DNA from: JANQSS01 sp965249735
GTDB taxonomy: Bacteria > Bacteroidota > Bacteroidia > Chitinophagales > Saprospiraceae
Assembly (NCBI GenBank): GCA_965249735.1
Contig: CBDFMS010000023.1
Location: forward strand, 62,001-126,000
Reading direction: 5' to 3'
DNA: 64,000 nucleotides
Below, in pieces: positions 1-8,063 of the stretch (position 1 is the first letter of the stretch; the number at the start of each line of letters is the position of its first letter). The translations under genes and the position numbers were made by a program. The notes under the pieces were generated by a model that was given only the letters and a program-made list of their open reading frames with translations, was not told where the DNA came from and ran no database searches.

Positions 1-708
1 TTCCTCCGAAAAGTCGCTCTCATAAAATCCGCCCCAACAATCATCTACTAACTCGAACACAATAGCATCATCCGCAAGGTTTCGGTCAGCTTGTAAATTA
101 TGAAATAGATTCATCCGCCCACCGCTGGACGGAAAGGTCAAAATATCCAAATCACTGTCTCCATCCATATCGACAATAGCCGGCAAGTCGATACGACTGA
201 TGCTGATATTCGACAACATATTTCCTACTTCGTGCGCCAATACATTTTGATAATTCTGATCTAAAATGACTAATTCAAATTCCAGATGATCATCTGAATC
301 AATTCCTTTGTATACCTGCAAACCAGCTACACCACTCAGGGCGTAGGTAAATAAATCGGGAACATCATCATCATTGTAATCCTTAGGAATAACAAATTCA
401 CGCATGAAAGGAAAATGGGACGCGAGTTTGTCATTGAGCCTGTATGTGACACATCCTCCTTGAGGTTGGGCTTCAAATACCAATGTCTTGAAGCCGTCAC
501 GGTCAAAAACAAGGAGGTCATCCAAATCGTCTCGATTGATATCAATGGCATAGAATTGAGGAGCGTTAAAGCCCCCTGATAAACCATTGTGAAGAAGGGT
601 GTTGTCTTTCATTACCTCTATATCTGACAAAGGCCAGGTTTGACCTGTCAAAGAAGTCAATTGAAAGCAGATCGCAAGGAGTAGTGTAAGTGTGATTTTG
701 GTTTTCAT
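1..708 (-). CDS. FG-GAP/VCBS-repeat secreted protein, 3' end outside window
   Basis: This reading frame runs unbroken off the left edge of the window, so only the first 236 residues are visible. It begins with a clear signal peptide (KTK, then a leucine-rich stretch, ending near LTGQ). Asp-rich calcium-loop-like motifs follow, such as INRDDLDDLLVF, DYNDDDVPDLF and DMDGDSDLDIL. These are typical of FG-GAP/VCBS beta-propeller blades in secreted or cell-surface Bacteroidota proteins. A T9SS sorting domain would be expected beyond the edge but cannot be seen. A TATATTTG box lies 6 bases upstream of the ATG (715-722, minus strand). Function beyond surface display or adhesion cannot be assigned. 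Confidence 0.8.
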   Translation of the reverse strand, partial: MKTKITLTLLLAICFQLTSLTGQTWPLSDIEVMKDNTLLHNGLSGGFNAPQFYAIDINRDDLDDLLVFDRDGFKTLVFEAQPQGGCVTYRLNDKLASHFPFMREFVIPKDYNDDDVPDLFTYALSGVAGLQVYKGIDSDDHLEFELVILDQNYQNVLAHEVGNMLSNISISRIDLPAIVDMDGDSDLDILTFPSSGGRMNLFHNLQADRNLADDAIVFELVDDCWGGFYESDFSEE

Positions 709-875
709 AGAGTGCAAATATATAACGATGTCCTGTTGAATTAAATACACACAAAACATTCCAATTAAATGTTGTTCTGACTCCTGACTACAACTGCTTG
801 TTACCCTTCATGGTTTCAACCTCCTTTTTATCTTTCTTTTCTTACATTGCGCAAGCGAATTATCAAATCACATTC

Positions 876-2903
876 ATGCCACATTTCTGTCTGACCACTC
901 CTCGGTATTCAATTATTTGTCTATTCCTAATTGCTAGCAGTCTATTCGCCATGTCACAATCGAGCGTTGCGCAAACTGCAAAAGTCAGTGTTCAACAAGG
1001 CCAAATAGTGTTGGAAGGAATACAATTAAACGATCAATTTTCATTGAATGGCGAACTCCTTGCCATACCACAATCAGAAGAAATAGCCCCACTGAATATT
1101 CAACCGGAACCTACAGGAAAAATTATCTTTCTTAAAAACGAAACTTCCGGTGACTCGCGCATCTATCACGTTTGTGTTTCCAAAAAAGGACCACGCGTAG
1201 TACACATTCCATTATGGATGTCCATTCTGCCTCCGCTTGTGGCGATAGGACTTGCATTGTTGTTTAAAGAGGTCCTCATTTCACTTTTTATGGGAATTTG
1301 GGCCGGAGCCTTTATTGCGAATGGATTTTCATTCAAGGTCATGTTACTAAGTTTGGTTCAGGTTGTTGAAAAATATATTATCGCAGCTCTTGCAGATTCA
1401 GATCACATGGCCGTGATTGCATTTTCGATGCTTATAGGAGGCATGGTAGCCATCATTTCAAAAAACGGAGGCATGGCCGGAGTTGTTGATTCACTTTCCA
1501 GATATGCCAAAAACCGAAAAAGTTCTCAGTTCATCACCTGGTTGTTGGGGGTGGCCATATTCTTTGATGACTATGCCAATACATTGATTGTGGGGAATAC
1601 TATGCGATCGGTGACTGACAAATTTCGAATATCCCGTGAAAAGTTGGCTTACATCGTTGACAGCACGGCTGCACCAGTGGCAGCCATAGCTTTTATAACT
1701 ACGTGGATTGGTGCAGAGTTGGGTTATATAGATGATGGCATGTCCATCATCACTGGAATGGAAATTACTACAACACCCTATTCAATTTTTATTCAATCGT
1801 TGAAATATTCTTTCTATCCGGTATTGACCCTGATTTTTATTTTACTCCTCATCAGATCAGGAAAGGATTATGGCCCTATGTACAAAGCTGAGGCTCGTGC
1901 ACACACCACAGGTCGTGTATCAAGCGTCACGCGAGATCATGAAGATGAACCTAATATGGAAGATCTGAGTCCGATTGCGGGCATTCCGAGGCATTGGTCT
2001 AATGCCGTAATACCCGTACTCACGGTAATCTTCGTAACGATTTATGGGCTTATTTATACTGGAATGCAAGCCACAGCTGCCGATCTCGCATCAAACGGAA
2101 TAGGAGGCGTGACTGACGGTTGGGGAAGCACTTGGGCTAATATTTCGGCTGCGGAAAATGGTGGCTCCGGGTTTTTCAGGAAGATTGGTATTCTTATTGG
2201 AAATTCAAATTCTTACACAGCTTTATTGTGGTCCTCGTTGATGGGTGTAATCGTGGCAGTCACCATGACTGTGACTAAAAGACTCATAAAGTTATTTGAT
2301 ACGATGCATTGGATGACAACTGGATTCAAAACCATGCTCCCGGCTGTTTTGATTCTGATCCTTGCCTGGTCACTTGCTATTACAACCCACGAGTTGCACA
2401 CAGCAGATTTTCTCACTTCAATATTATTGGGAAATATTCCTCCACCAATGATGCCCGTCCTAACCTTCATCCTTGCGGCTGCCATCGCTTTTTCTACCGG
2501 GTCTAGCTGGAGTACGATGGCCATCTTATATCCGATTGCCATACCAACTACCTGGGCTATTACGCAGGCAGCTGGTATGAGTCAGCATGATGGATATGAA
2601 ATACTGCTTAATGTTATTTCCGTAGTTCTGGCTGCGTCCGTGCTTGGTGATCATTGCTCACCGATATCAGACACAACTATTCTTTCTTCCTTAGCTTCTG
2701 ACTGTAATCACATTGACCATGTAAAAACACAGTTACCCTATGCATTGACGGTAGGTGGTGTTAGCCTTGTGGCCTGTGGTGTCAGCGCTTTTATTATTGG
2801 TGGATGGCTTCAAAGTCTGATTATATTGGTTATGAGCGTCGCTGTATTGTGGTTAATTATCCAACGCGTAGGTAAAGATTTACCCTCGAAGTCTGAGGTC
2901 TAA
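876..2903 (+). CDS. Na+/H+ antiporter, NhaC family, with N-terminal periplasmic extension
   Basis: Predicted inner-membrane sodium/proton antiporter of the NhaC type. Family hallmarks are the FDDYANTLIVGNTMR segment, the following DSTAAPVAAIAF stretch, GSSWSTMAILYPIAIP and the late LGDHCSPISDTTILSS motif, within about 11-12 hydrophobic segments. The frame is open further upstream (TTG at 798, ATG at 810). The ATG at 876 is preferred because it opens a good signal peptide (basic Arg, hydrophobic core, SVAQ cleavage site). Between the signal and the first membrane segment lie roughly 90 residues of polar, beta-rich sequence, longer than in the plain transporter. The 3' end overlaps the convergent uridine kinase gene by 24 bases. 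The ion specificity is known for the family but not tested here. Confidence 0.85.
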   Translation: MPHFCLTTPRYSIICLFLIASSLFAMSQSSVAQTAKVSVQQGQIVLEGIQLNDQFSLNGELLAIPQSEEIAPLNIQPEPTGKIIFLKNETSGDSRIYHVCVSKKGPRVVHIPLWMSILPPLVAIGLALLFKEVLISLFMGIWAGAFIANGFSFKVMLLSLVQVVEKYIIAALADSDHMAVIAFSMLIGGMVAIISKNGGMAGVVDSLSRYAKNRKSSQFITWLLGVAIFFDDYANTLIVGNTMRSVTDKFRISREKLAYIVDSTAAPVAAIAFITTWIGAELGYIDDGMSIITGMEITTTPYSIFIQSLKYSFYPVLTLIFILLLIRSGKDYGPMYKAEARAHTTGRVSSVTRDHEDEPNMEDLSPIAGIPRHWSNAVIPVLTVIFVTIYGLIYTGMQATAADLASNGIGGVTDGWGSTWANISAAENGGSGFFRKIGILIGNSNSYTALLWSSLMGVIVAVTMTVTKRLIKLFDTMHWMTTGFKTMLPAVLILILAWSLAITTHELHTADFLTSILLGNIPPPMMPVLTFILAAAIAFSTGSSWSTMAILYPIAIPTTWAITQAAGMSQHDGYEILLNVISVVLAASVLGDHCSPISDTTILSSLASDCNHIDHVKTQLPYALTVGGVSLVACGVSAFIIGGWLQSLIILVMSVAVLWLIIQRVGKDLPSKSEV

Positions 2904-3518
2904 TCGACGTCTTATCATGCTCTCGAAAAGGTTGATGGCACCATTCATGTGCTCATTATTGTTAATAATGATATCGGCAGACTCCATGATAGGTTTGATA
3001 TGCTGTTCAAATGAGGGTAGTACATGATGTTCATACCGATACAACACATCCTCTAGTGGGTAATTGCGCTCGATACCATCGCGTTTGATGCGGCGAATTA
3101 CTTTTTTGACTTCGTGGGCGTAGATATATACCTTCATATCCAATAAGTCTCGAATCAACTCGCTCGCAAAGACAAAGAGGCCTTCAACAATAATGACGGG
3201 AGCGGATTTAAATTCTAATTGTGTCGGTGTTTTTTCGGCATTGTTATAGACGTATTCCATTCGACTAACAGTCTCCCCGGCAATGAGTCTGATAATATCT
3301 GCTTCAAATGATCGAAGGTCAATTGAAGAAAGCCTGTCAAAATTGTGAACACCTTGTTGGTCTATTTCCTGTTTTGAGCGATCATGATAGTAATTGTCCT
3401 GTGAAAGGACACAGAGTTCATCAGAAGTAAAGTGCGCCCTCAATTCTTGCAGGAAAGTTGTTTTGCCTGAACCACTACCCCCGGTTACACCTATTACATA
3501 TGGTTTCCTTGTTTCCAT
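2880..3518 (-). CDS. udk: Uridine kinase (P-loop nucleoside kinase)
   Basis: Cytoplasmic kinase that phosphorylates uridine (and usually cytidine) with ATP or GTP in pyrimidine salvage. The 212-residue length fits the family. The Walker A motif GGSGSGKTT lies at residues 14-22, followed by SQDNYYHD, NFDRLSSID, the Walker B-like IIVEGLFVF and the basic lid segment RRIKRDGIERN. It is transcribed divergently from the nucleoside transporter at 3688, so uptake and phosphorylation of nucleosides sit side by side. The 3' end overlaps the antiporter gene by 24 bases. Phosphoribulokinase-like relatives are possible alternatives, but motif order and size favour Udk. Confidence 0.88.
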   Translation of the reverse strand: METRKPYVIGVTGGSGSGKTTFLQELRAHFTSDELCVLSQDNYYHDRSKQEIDQQGVHNFDRLSSIDLRSFEADIIRLIAGETVSRMEYVYNNAEKTPTQLEFKSAPVIIVEGLFVFASELIRDLLDMKVYIYAHEVKKVIRRIKRDGIERNYPLEDVLYRYEHHVLPSFEQHIKPIMESADIIINNNEHMNGAINLFESMIRRRLDLRLRG

Positions 3519-3687
3519 TTCAATGCAATTGTATGAAAATTTATTGGTTTTAATATTGAAATTCTCAGTTGTTCATTCAGGATCAGGATACTGATATTTC
3601 GGCACCATCCCCTATCACCGGTTTTTGGTCAAATTGAAGAAGTTGAATATGACTATATTGTCATTCAATTTTCACAGAATAGAAGCC

Positions 3688-5013
3688 ATGGATGTTGTTA
3701 GAGGAATACTCGGCATTGCCGTATTAACCGCAATTTGTTTTCTTCTCAGTAATAAAAAGCGAGATGTGGATTGGAAACTGGTGGGTGCCGGATTGACCAT
3801 GCAAATTGTCTTGGCCGTACTCATTCTTAAAGTACCGCTTGTTTATGCTTTGTTCAATCACGTAGCCGACGCTTTTGTGGCCTTATTGGGTTTTACAGAA
3901 GCCGGCGCGAGTTTTGTTTTTGGAAGCTGGCCTGATGATGCCTTTATTGAAGCGACAGATTTTACGGCCACTCCGCCTGCCCGCATCCTTTACAAAGTGG
4001 GATTCCTTTTCGCTTTTAAAGTTTTACCAACTGTAGTTTTCTTTTCCGCTTTCTCAGCAGTATTGTATTATTTAGGAATTCTTCAGAAGATTATATTTGG
4101 CTTTGCCTGGCTAATGAGTAAAGTGATGAAATTATCAGGAGCTGAAAGTATAGCGGCGGCGGCCAATGTTTTCATCGGACAAACTGAGGCACCTTTGGTC
4201 ATTAAACCTTACCTCGAGAGCATGAATAAAAGTGAAATCATGTGTCTCATGACAGGAGGAATGGCCACTATCGCCGGAGGCGTGTTCGCATTATTTGTAT
4301 CGCTATTGGGGGAGGAATACGCCATACACTTTTTAACGGCTTCGATTATCAGCGCGCCTGCTGCTATCGTTGCCGCAAGACTTTTGTTTCCACAAGACAG
4401 AGATGCTGACCTAAATCGTTCAGTGAAGGTTCCTAAAGAAAAATTAGGTGCAAATTTGTTGGATGCCATTTCTTTAGGCACCACAGATGGCGTTAAACTA
4501 GCAGTAAATGTTGGCGCCATGTTGCTGGTATTTATTTCCCTTGTAGCCCTGGTTAATTCACTTTTATTTTGGAGTGGTGATCTAATTCAAATTAATGATA
4601 ACATTATGGCCTCAACCGGTGGAAGATTTTCAGGGTTGAGCCTAGAGTATTTACTGGGATTATTATTTTCACCCATTGCCTGGGTCATGGGTGTGTCAAA
4701 TCAGGATGTTTTATTAGTAGGACAATTACTCGGTAAAAAAACTGCAATAAATGAAGTTGTAGCCTATGTGGACATGAGTACCATATTGAGTGCCAATCCA
4801 AATGCCCTATCCGAAAAATCCATCATCATTGCTACATATGCACTTTGTGGTTTCTCTAATTTCTCTTCCATAGGAATTCAAATTGGTGGAATTAGCGCCA
4901 TTGCACCCGGTCAAAGAGAAACACTGACAACGCTTGGAATTAAAGCGCTCATAGGCGGTACGATTGCTTGTCTATTGACAGCAACCGTAGCAGGAATGCT
5001 TTATCAGCTATAG
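3688..5013 (+). CDS. Concentrative nucleoside transporter (NupC/CNT family)
   Basis: Inner-membrane ion-coupled nucleoside importer. The protein has an N-terminal three-helix region, then the CNT core with the GQTEAPLVIKPYL motif and a second conserved half containing ALCGFSNFSSIGIQIGG. Both halves are signature re-entrant regions of the family. The frame is open from TTG at 3625 and ATG at 3649. The ATG at 3688 (start MDVVRGILG) gives the usual N-terminus and 441 residues, close to typical CNT length. It is divergent from uridine kinase, consistent with pyrimidine nucleoside salvage. Substrate range cannot be read from the sequence. Confidence 0.9.
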   Translation: MDVVRGILGIAVLTAICFLLSNKKRDVDWKLVGAGLTMQIVLAVLILKVPLVYALFNHVADAFVALLGFTEAGASFVFGSWPDDAFIEATDFTATPPARILYKVGFLFAFKVLPTVVFFSAFSAVLYYLGILQKIIFGFAWLMSKVMKLSGAESIAAAANVFIGQTEAPLVIKPYLESMNKSEIMCLMTGGMATIAGGVFALFVSLLGEEYAIHFLTASIISAPAAIVAARLLFPQDRDADLNRSVKVPKEKLGANLLDAISLGTTDGVKLAVNVGAMLLVFISLVALVNSLLFWSGDLIQINDNIMASTGGRFSGLSLEYLLGLLFSPIAWVMGVSNQDVLLVGQLLGKKTAINEVVAYVDMSTILSANPNALSEKSIIIATYALCGFSNFSSIGIQIGGISAIAPGQRETLTTLGIKALIGGTIACLLTATVAGMLYQL

Positions 5014-5312
5014 CTATAGATGAATTCCGAAAGCCAATATATTTTCCGAGCCTCCACTTAATTGTCGTTCCCAGGAAACAACTTTAAATCTTATACTTTT
5101 ATTAGTCTGAATTTCTAAATCACTCGTGACCAATATTGATTTGACCACTATATTTTTTAATTAATAATAATAACATAGGATGCGTATCGAGGCAACGTAA
5201 GAACAATTTCTTGTTGATAAATTCTTGGATTTATTAAGTTAGCAAAATAAGCCTCTAACACTTGTGGAATTGAGTTAAATCAACGAACTTTGGTTAACAG
5301 AACATTGAAATC
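5014..5312. other. Intergenic, AT-rich, no gene recognised
   Basis: About 300 bases between the nucleoside transporter and the AHSA1-like gene. It is AT-rich, includes a run of TAATAATAA-type sequence near 5160-5180, and has stops in all frames. No terminator hairpin, RNA gene or consensus promoter was seen. Confidence 0.5.
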
Positions 5313-5819
5313 ATGAAAGGTTGGGATACATTTGCAAGACGAGTCATTATAGACAAACCAGTTGATGAAGTATTTAAAATGTGGGCAACACCTGCCGGAT
5401 TAACGACCTGGTTTTTGAAAAGAGCCGAATTTAAAAATGCCAGTGGACAAGAACGCCTTCCGAACGAAATCTATCAAAAGGACGACCATTACCATTGGCA
5501 ATGGCACAACTGGGACGGATCGTCAGATGGAATAATTTTGGAACAAAACGGCAGTGATTTCATTAAAATGGAGTTCGCTTCCAGCATTGTTGAAGTTACG
5601 GTCGAACCTTTTGTTGATGGTCGAACGCTTTTATCCCTCGTCCAATCAGAAATCGCAGATGACGAAGACACCAAATTGCAAATCTATTGTGGATGTAGCT
5701 GTGGTTGGACATTCTGGCTCACCAATCTCAAGGCTTATCTTGAACATGGAATTCTATTGAATGAAAGTGGGGATAAATTAAAGGGACATTTTGATGGATA
5801 TCAACTTGTGAACACTTAG
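5313..5819 (+). CDS. SRPBCC / AHSA1-like protein (START-fold)
   Basis: A 168-residue cytoplasmic protein of the SRPBCC superfamily, AHSA1 (activator of Hsp90 ATPase homologue 1)-like branch. The N-terminus shows the typical beta-strand plus helix pattern (RRVIIDKPVDEVFKMWATPAGLTTWF). The C-terminal helix carries WTFWLTNLKAYLEHG, also typical. Such proteins have a hydrophobic ligand cavity; their physiological ligands are generally unknown. It is a single gene with the ATG 299 bases after the transporter stop and no obvious operon partner. Confidence 0.82.
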   Translation: MKGWDTFARRVIIDKPVDEVFKMWATPAGLTTWFLKRAEFKNASGQERLPNEIYQKDDHYHWQWHNWDGSSDGIILEQNGSDFIKMEFASSIVEVTVEPFVDGRTLLSLVQSEIADDEDTKLQIYCGCSCGWTFWLTNLKAYLEHGILLNESGDKLKGHFDGYQLVNT

Positions 5820-5933
5820 AGATTTCCTGTGTTTTCAATCGATATCATCATTCTCAGAAAGGGATAATACACCTTCATTGACTTTCTTTCCAATTTTGGC
5901 GAACTTCGCAGCGTAAATAGAGATTTTATTCGT

Positions 5934-6449
5934 TTGAAAATAGTGACCCACATAATACTCTTACTGTGTTTGCTCGTGTTTTCCCACGAAGACAAGTCAG
6001 CGCGCTATGACGTCTACATTTTCTTACATGATGAATGTGTGATTAGCAGATATTACACGATTCCTTTATCCGAACTCCATGAGGAGTACGGAGAGATCGC
6101 AAATTTTATTGGCGTATTCCCCAATCCACAGGTAGATGGAGCTCGCCTTCTTGAATTCCGGGAGAAGTTTAATCTCTCTTTTGACTTAACGAATGATCCG
6201 GATTTTGGATTGGTCAATCGTTTTGACGCTCGTATTACACCCGAGGTATTCGTCGTGGACCGGAACTCGGGAAAAGTCTTATACGCCGGAAGAATAGATA
6301 ATGCTTATGCGCGCGTTGGTAAAAAAAGAAGTCATGTGACAAAACAAGAACTTCGTGCCGTTCTGGAAGTATTACGCGCGGAAAAAATACCAAAGATTGA
6401 GAATCAACCGGCGATTGGTTGCTTCATTACAAAGTCAAAATCTGAATAA
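5934..6449 (+). CDS. Thioredoxin-fold redoxin-like protein with single active-site Cys
   Basis: A 171-residue exported protein starting at TTG, with a short hydrophobic signal (THIILLLCLLVFS). The body looks like a redoxin/AhpC-type thioredoxin fold: strand YDVYIFLHDECVISRYY, then ITPEVFVVDRNSGKVLYAGRIDNAY, which matches the cis-Pro and the final beta-hairpin. In place of CxxC there is CVIS, with only the first cysteine. The next gene begins 1 base after the stop and encodes a cytochrome c/copper monooxygenase-like protein. In some other bacteria redoxin, haem and copper-monooxygenase-like modules occur in one polypeptide, so these two probably act together in the periplasm. The start codon is uncertain. 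Confidence 0.68.
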   Translation: MKIVTHIILLLCLLVFSHEDKSARYDVYIFLHDECVISRYYTIPLSELHEEYGEIANFIGVFPNPQVDGARLLEFREKFNLSFDLTNDPDFGLVNRFDARITPEVFVVDRNSGKVLYAGRIDNAYARVGKKRSHVTKQELRAVLEVLRAEKIPKIENQPAIGCFITKSKSE

Positions 6450-6450
6450 A

Positions 6451-8040
6451 ATGAGAGCCTTGATCATATGCATTTTGATATTTCAGCTTATATCCAATAC
6501 AACCGCACAAGAGGTAACCTGGACTGAAGATATTGCAGAAATCATCTATGACAATTGTACGACCTGTCATCGACCCGGAGAAATTGGCCCTTTTTCAATG
6601 ACGAGTTATGACGAAACACATGTTTGGGCTAATACAATCAAATTTGTAACAGGCATCCGTTATATGCCACCATGGCCTCCGGATCGGGAATTTTCCCATT
6701 TTCAAGGCGAGCGTGGTCTTACAGATGAAGAAATCCAAAAAATAACGGACTGGGCTGACCAGGGCGCACCTTTTGGCAATCCTGACGTAGAGCCTGATCC
6801 CCCTACCTTCCCTACCGGTTCGCAAATCGGAACGCCGGATTTGGTTTTGTCATTTGCAGAAGCCTACCAACACCAGGGCACCAACATCGATGAATATCGT
6901 GTCTTTGTATTGCCCACTGGACTGGCAGAAGACAAAATCGTAAAATCCGTAGAATTGAGGCCAGGAAACCGTCAAATTGTCCATCATGCGCTAATCAGCT
7001 ATGATCTTTCCGGAATCGCTCAACAGTTGGATGATGAGACTGTCGAATATGGCTATACCAGCTTTGGAGGTTTTGGAGATGGTCTTGACGATGCATTCAC
7101 CCGCCAGTTTCCAGGCTATGTACCAGGCCAAAGGCCGTCATTTTATCCTCCCGGTCTGGGACAATTACTACCGGCCGGCTCTGATCTGTTACTTCAAATT
7201 CATTATGCACCCATTGCCGCACCAGAATGGGATAGTACGACCGTAAACATTTTCTTTGCAGATGAAGATGAGGTCGTAGATCGGATGGTCCAGAATTACA
7301 TCATTACGCCTTTCACAGCAACTGGTGATCCCGGAGAGCAATCACTTATTCTTCCACCAAATCAAACCAAACGCTATCACTATTTTTTAAATAATGTACC
7401 ATTTGATATTAGCGTACTCGCAGTATGGCCACATTTACACTTATTGGGTCAGGATTGGCTTGTTTTTGGAATTTATGAAAACGACACGATCCCCCTTGTC
7501 AAAATAGACGAATGGGATTTCAACTGGCAAGGGGCCTATAATTACAACCGGTTTCAAATTCTTCCTCAGGGGTCTTCTATCCATGCTTATGCCACTTATG
7601 ATAACACAAGTGACAATCCATTAAATCCAAATAATCCGCCTGCATGGGTCAGTTGGGGAGAGAAGACAACAGATGAAATGTTCTACTTACCAATCAGTTT
7701 TGTAACATACAGAAATGGAGATGAGGACATTGTCTTTAATGATTCATTGACGGCGATCTATAATCCTCCAGCTGAGTACTCGAATGCAATGTTGGCACCG
7801 TGGCCCAATCCATCTCGCTCAAATATCGAATTTCGCTTTCGACTACACCAATCAACTCGCATTTCGCTTGTAGTCTACGATATGGAAGGTCGATTCATAG
7901 AGCAAATATTCCAGGACAAAAAGTATAGTGCAGGAACGCATCTTGTTCACCATGATCTATCTTCATACGATGATGGAACTTACTTTGTTGCCATCCAGGG
8001 ATTAGATAAAACCTACTATCAAATGTTTCAAAAACTATAA
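6451..8040 (+). CDS. Secreted cytochrome c / PHM-like copper monooxygenase-like protein with T9SS sorting domain
   Basis: 529 residues starting at the ATG at 6451, which opens a signal peptide ending STTAQ. The longer frame from 6355 only overlaps the upstream gene. A haem c site CTTCH is at residues 36-40. The central region resembles the type II ascorbate-dependent copper monooxygenase fold: HH at 178-179 and H251 (QIHYAP) match the CuH site pattern, and HLH at 328-330 (WPHLHLLGQDW) the CuM site pattern. The C-terminus (WPNPSRSNIEF onward, ending QMFQKL) is a type A T9SS sorting domain, so the protein is exported and anchored or released at the surface. It is tightly coupled to the redoxin-like gene upstream. 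The substrate is unknown. Confidence 0.75.
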   Translation: MRALIICILIFQLISNTTAQEVTWTEDIAEIIYDNCTTCHRPGEIGPFSMTSYDETHVWANTIKFVTGIRYMPPWPPDREFSHFQGERGLTDEEIQKITDWADQGAPFGNPDVEPDPPTFPTGSQIGTPDLVLSFAEAYQHQGTNIDEYRVFVLPTGLAEDKIVKSVELRPGNRQIVHHALISYDLSGIAQQLDDETVEYGYTSFGGFGDGLDDAFTRQFPGYVPGQRPSFYPPGLGQLLPAGSDLLLQIHYAPIAAPEWDSTTVNIFFADEDEVVDRMVQNYIITPFTATGDPGEQSLILPPNQTKRYHYFLNNVPFDISVLAVWPHLHLLGQDWLVFGIYENDTIPLVKIDEWDFNWQGAYNYNRFQILPQGSSIHAYATYDNTSDNPLNPNNPPAWVSWGEKTTDEMFYLPISFVTYRNGDEDIVFNDSLTAIYNPPAEYSNAMLAPWPNPSRSNIEFRFRLHQSTRISLVVYDMEGRFIEQIFQDKKYSAGTHLVHHDLSSYDDGTYFVAIQGLDKTYYQMFQKL

Positions 8041-8063
8041 TTAATAAACCTGAAATAATTCAA

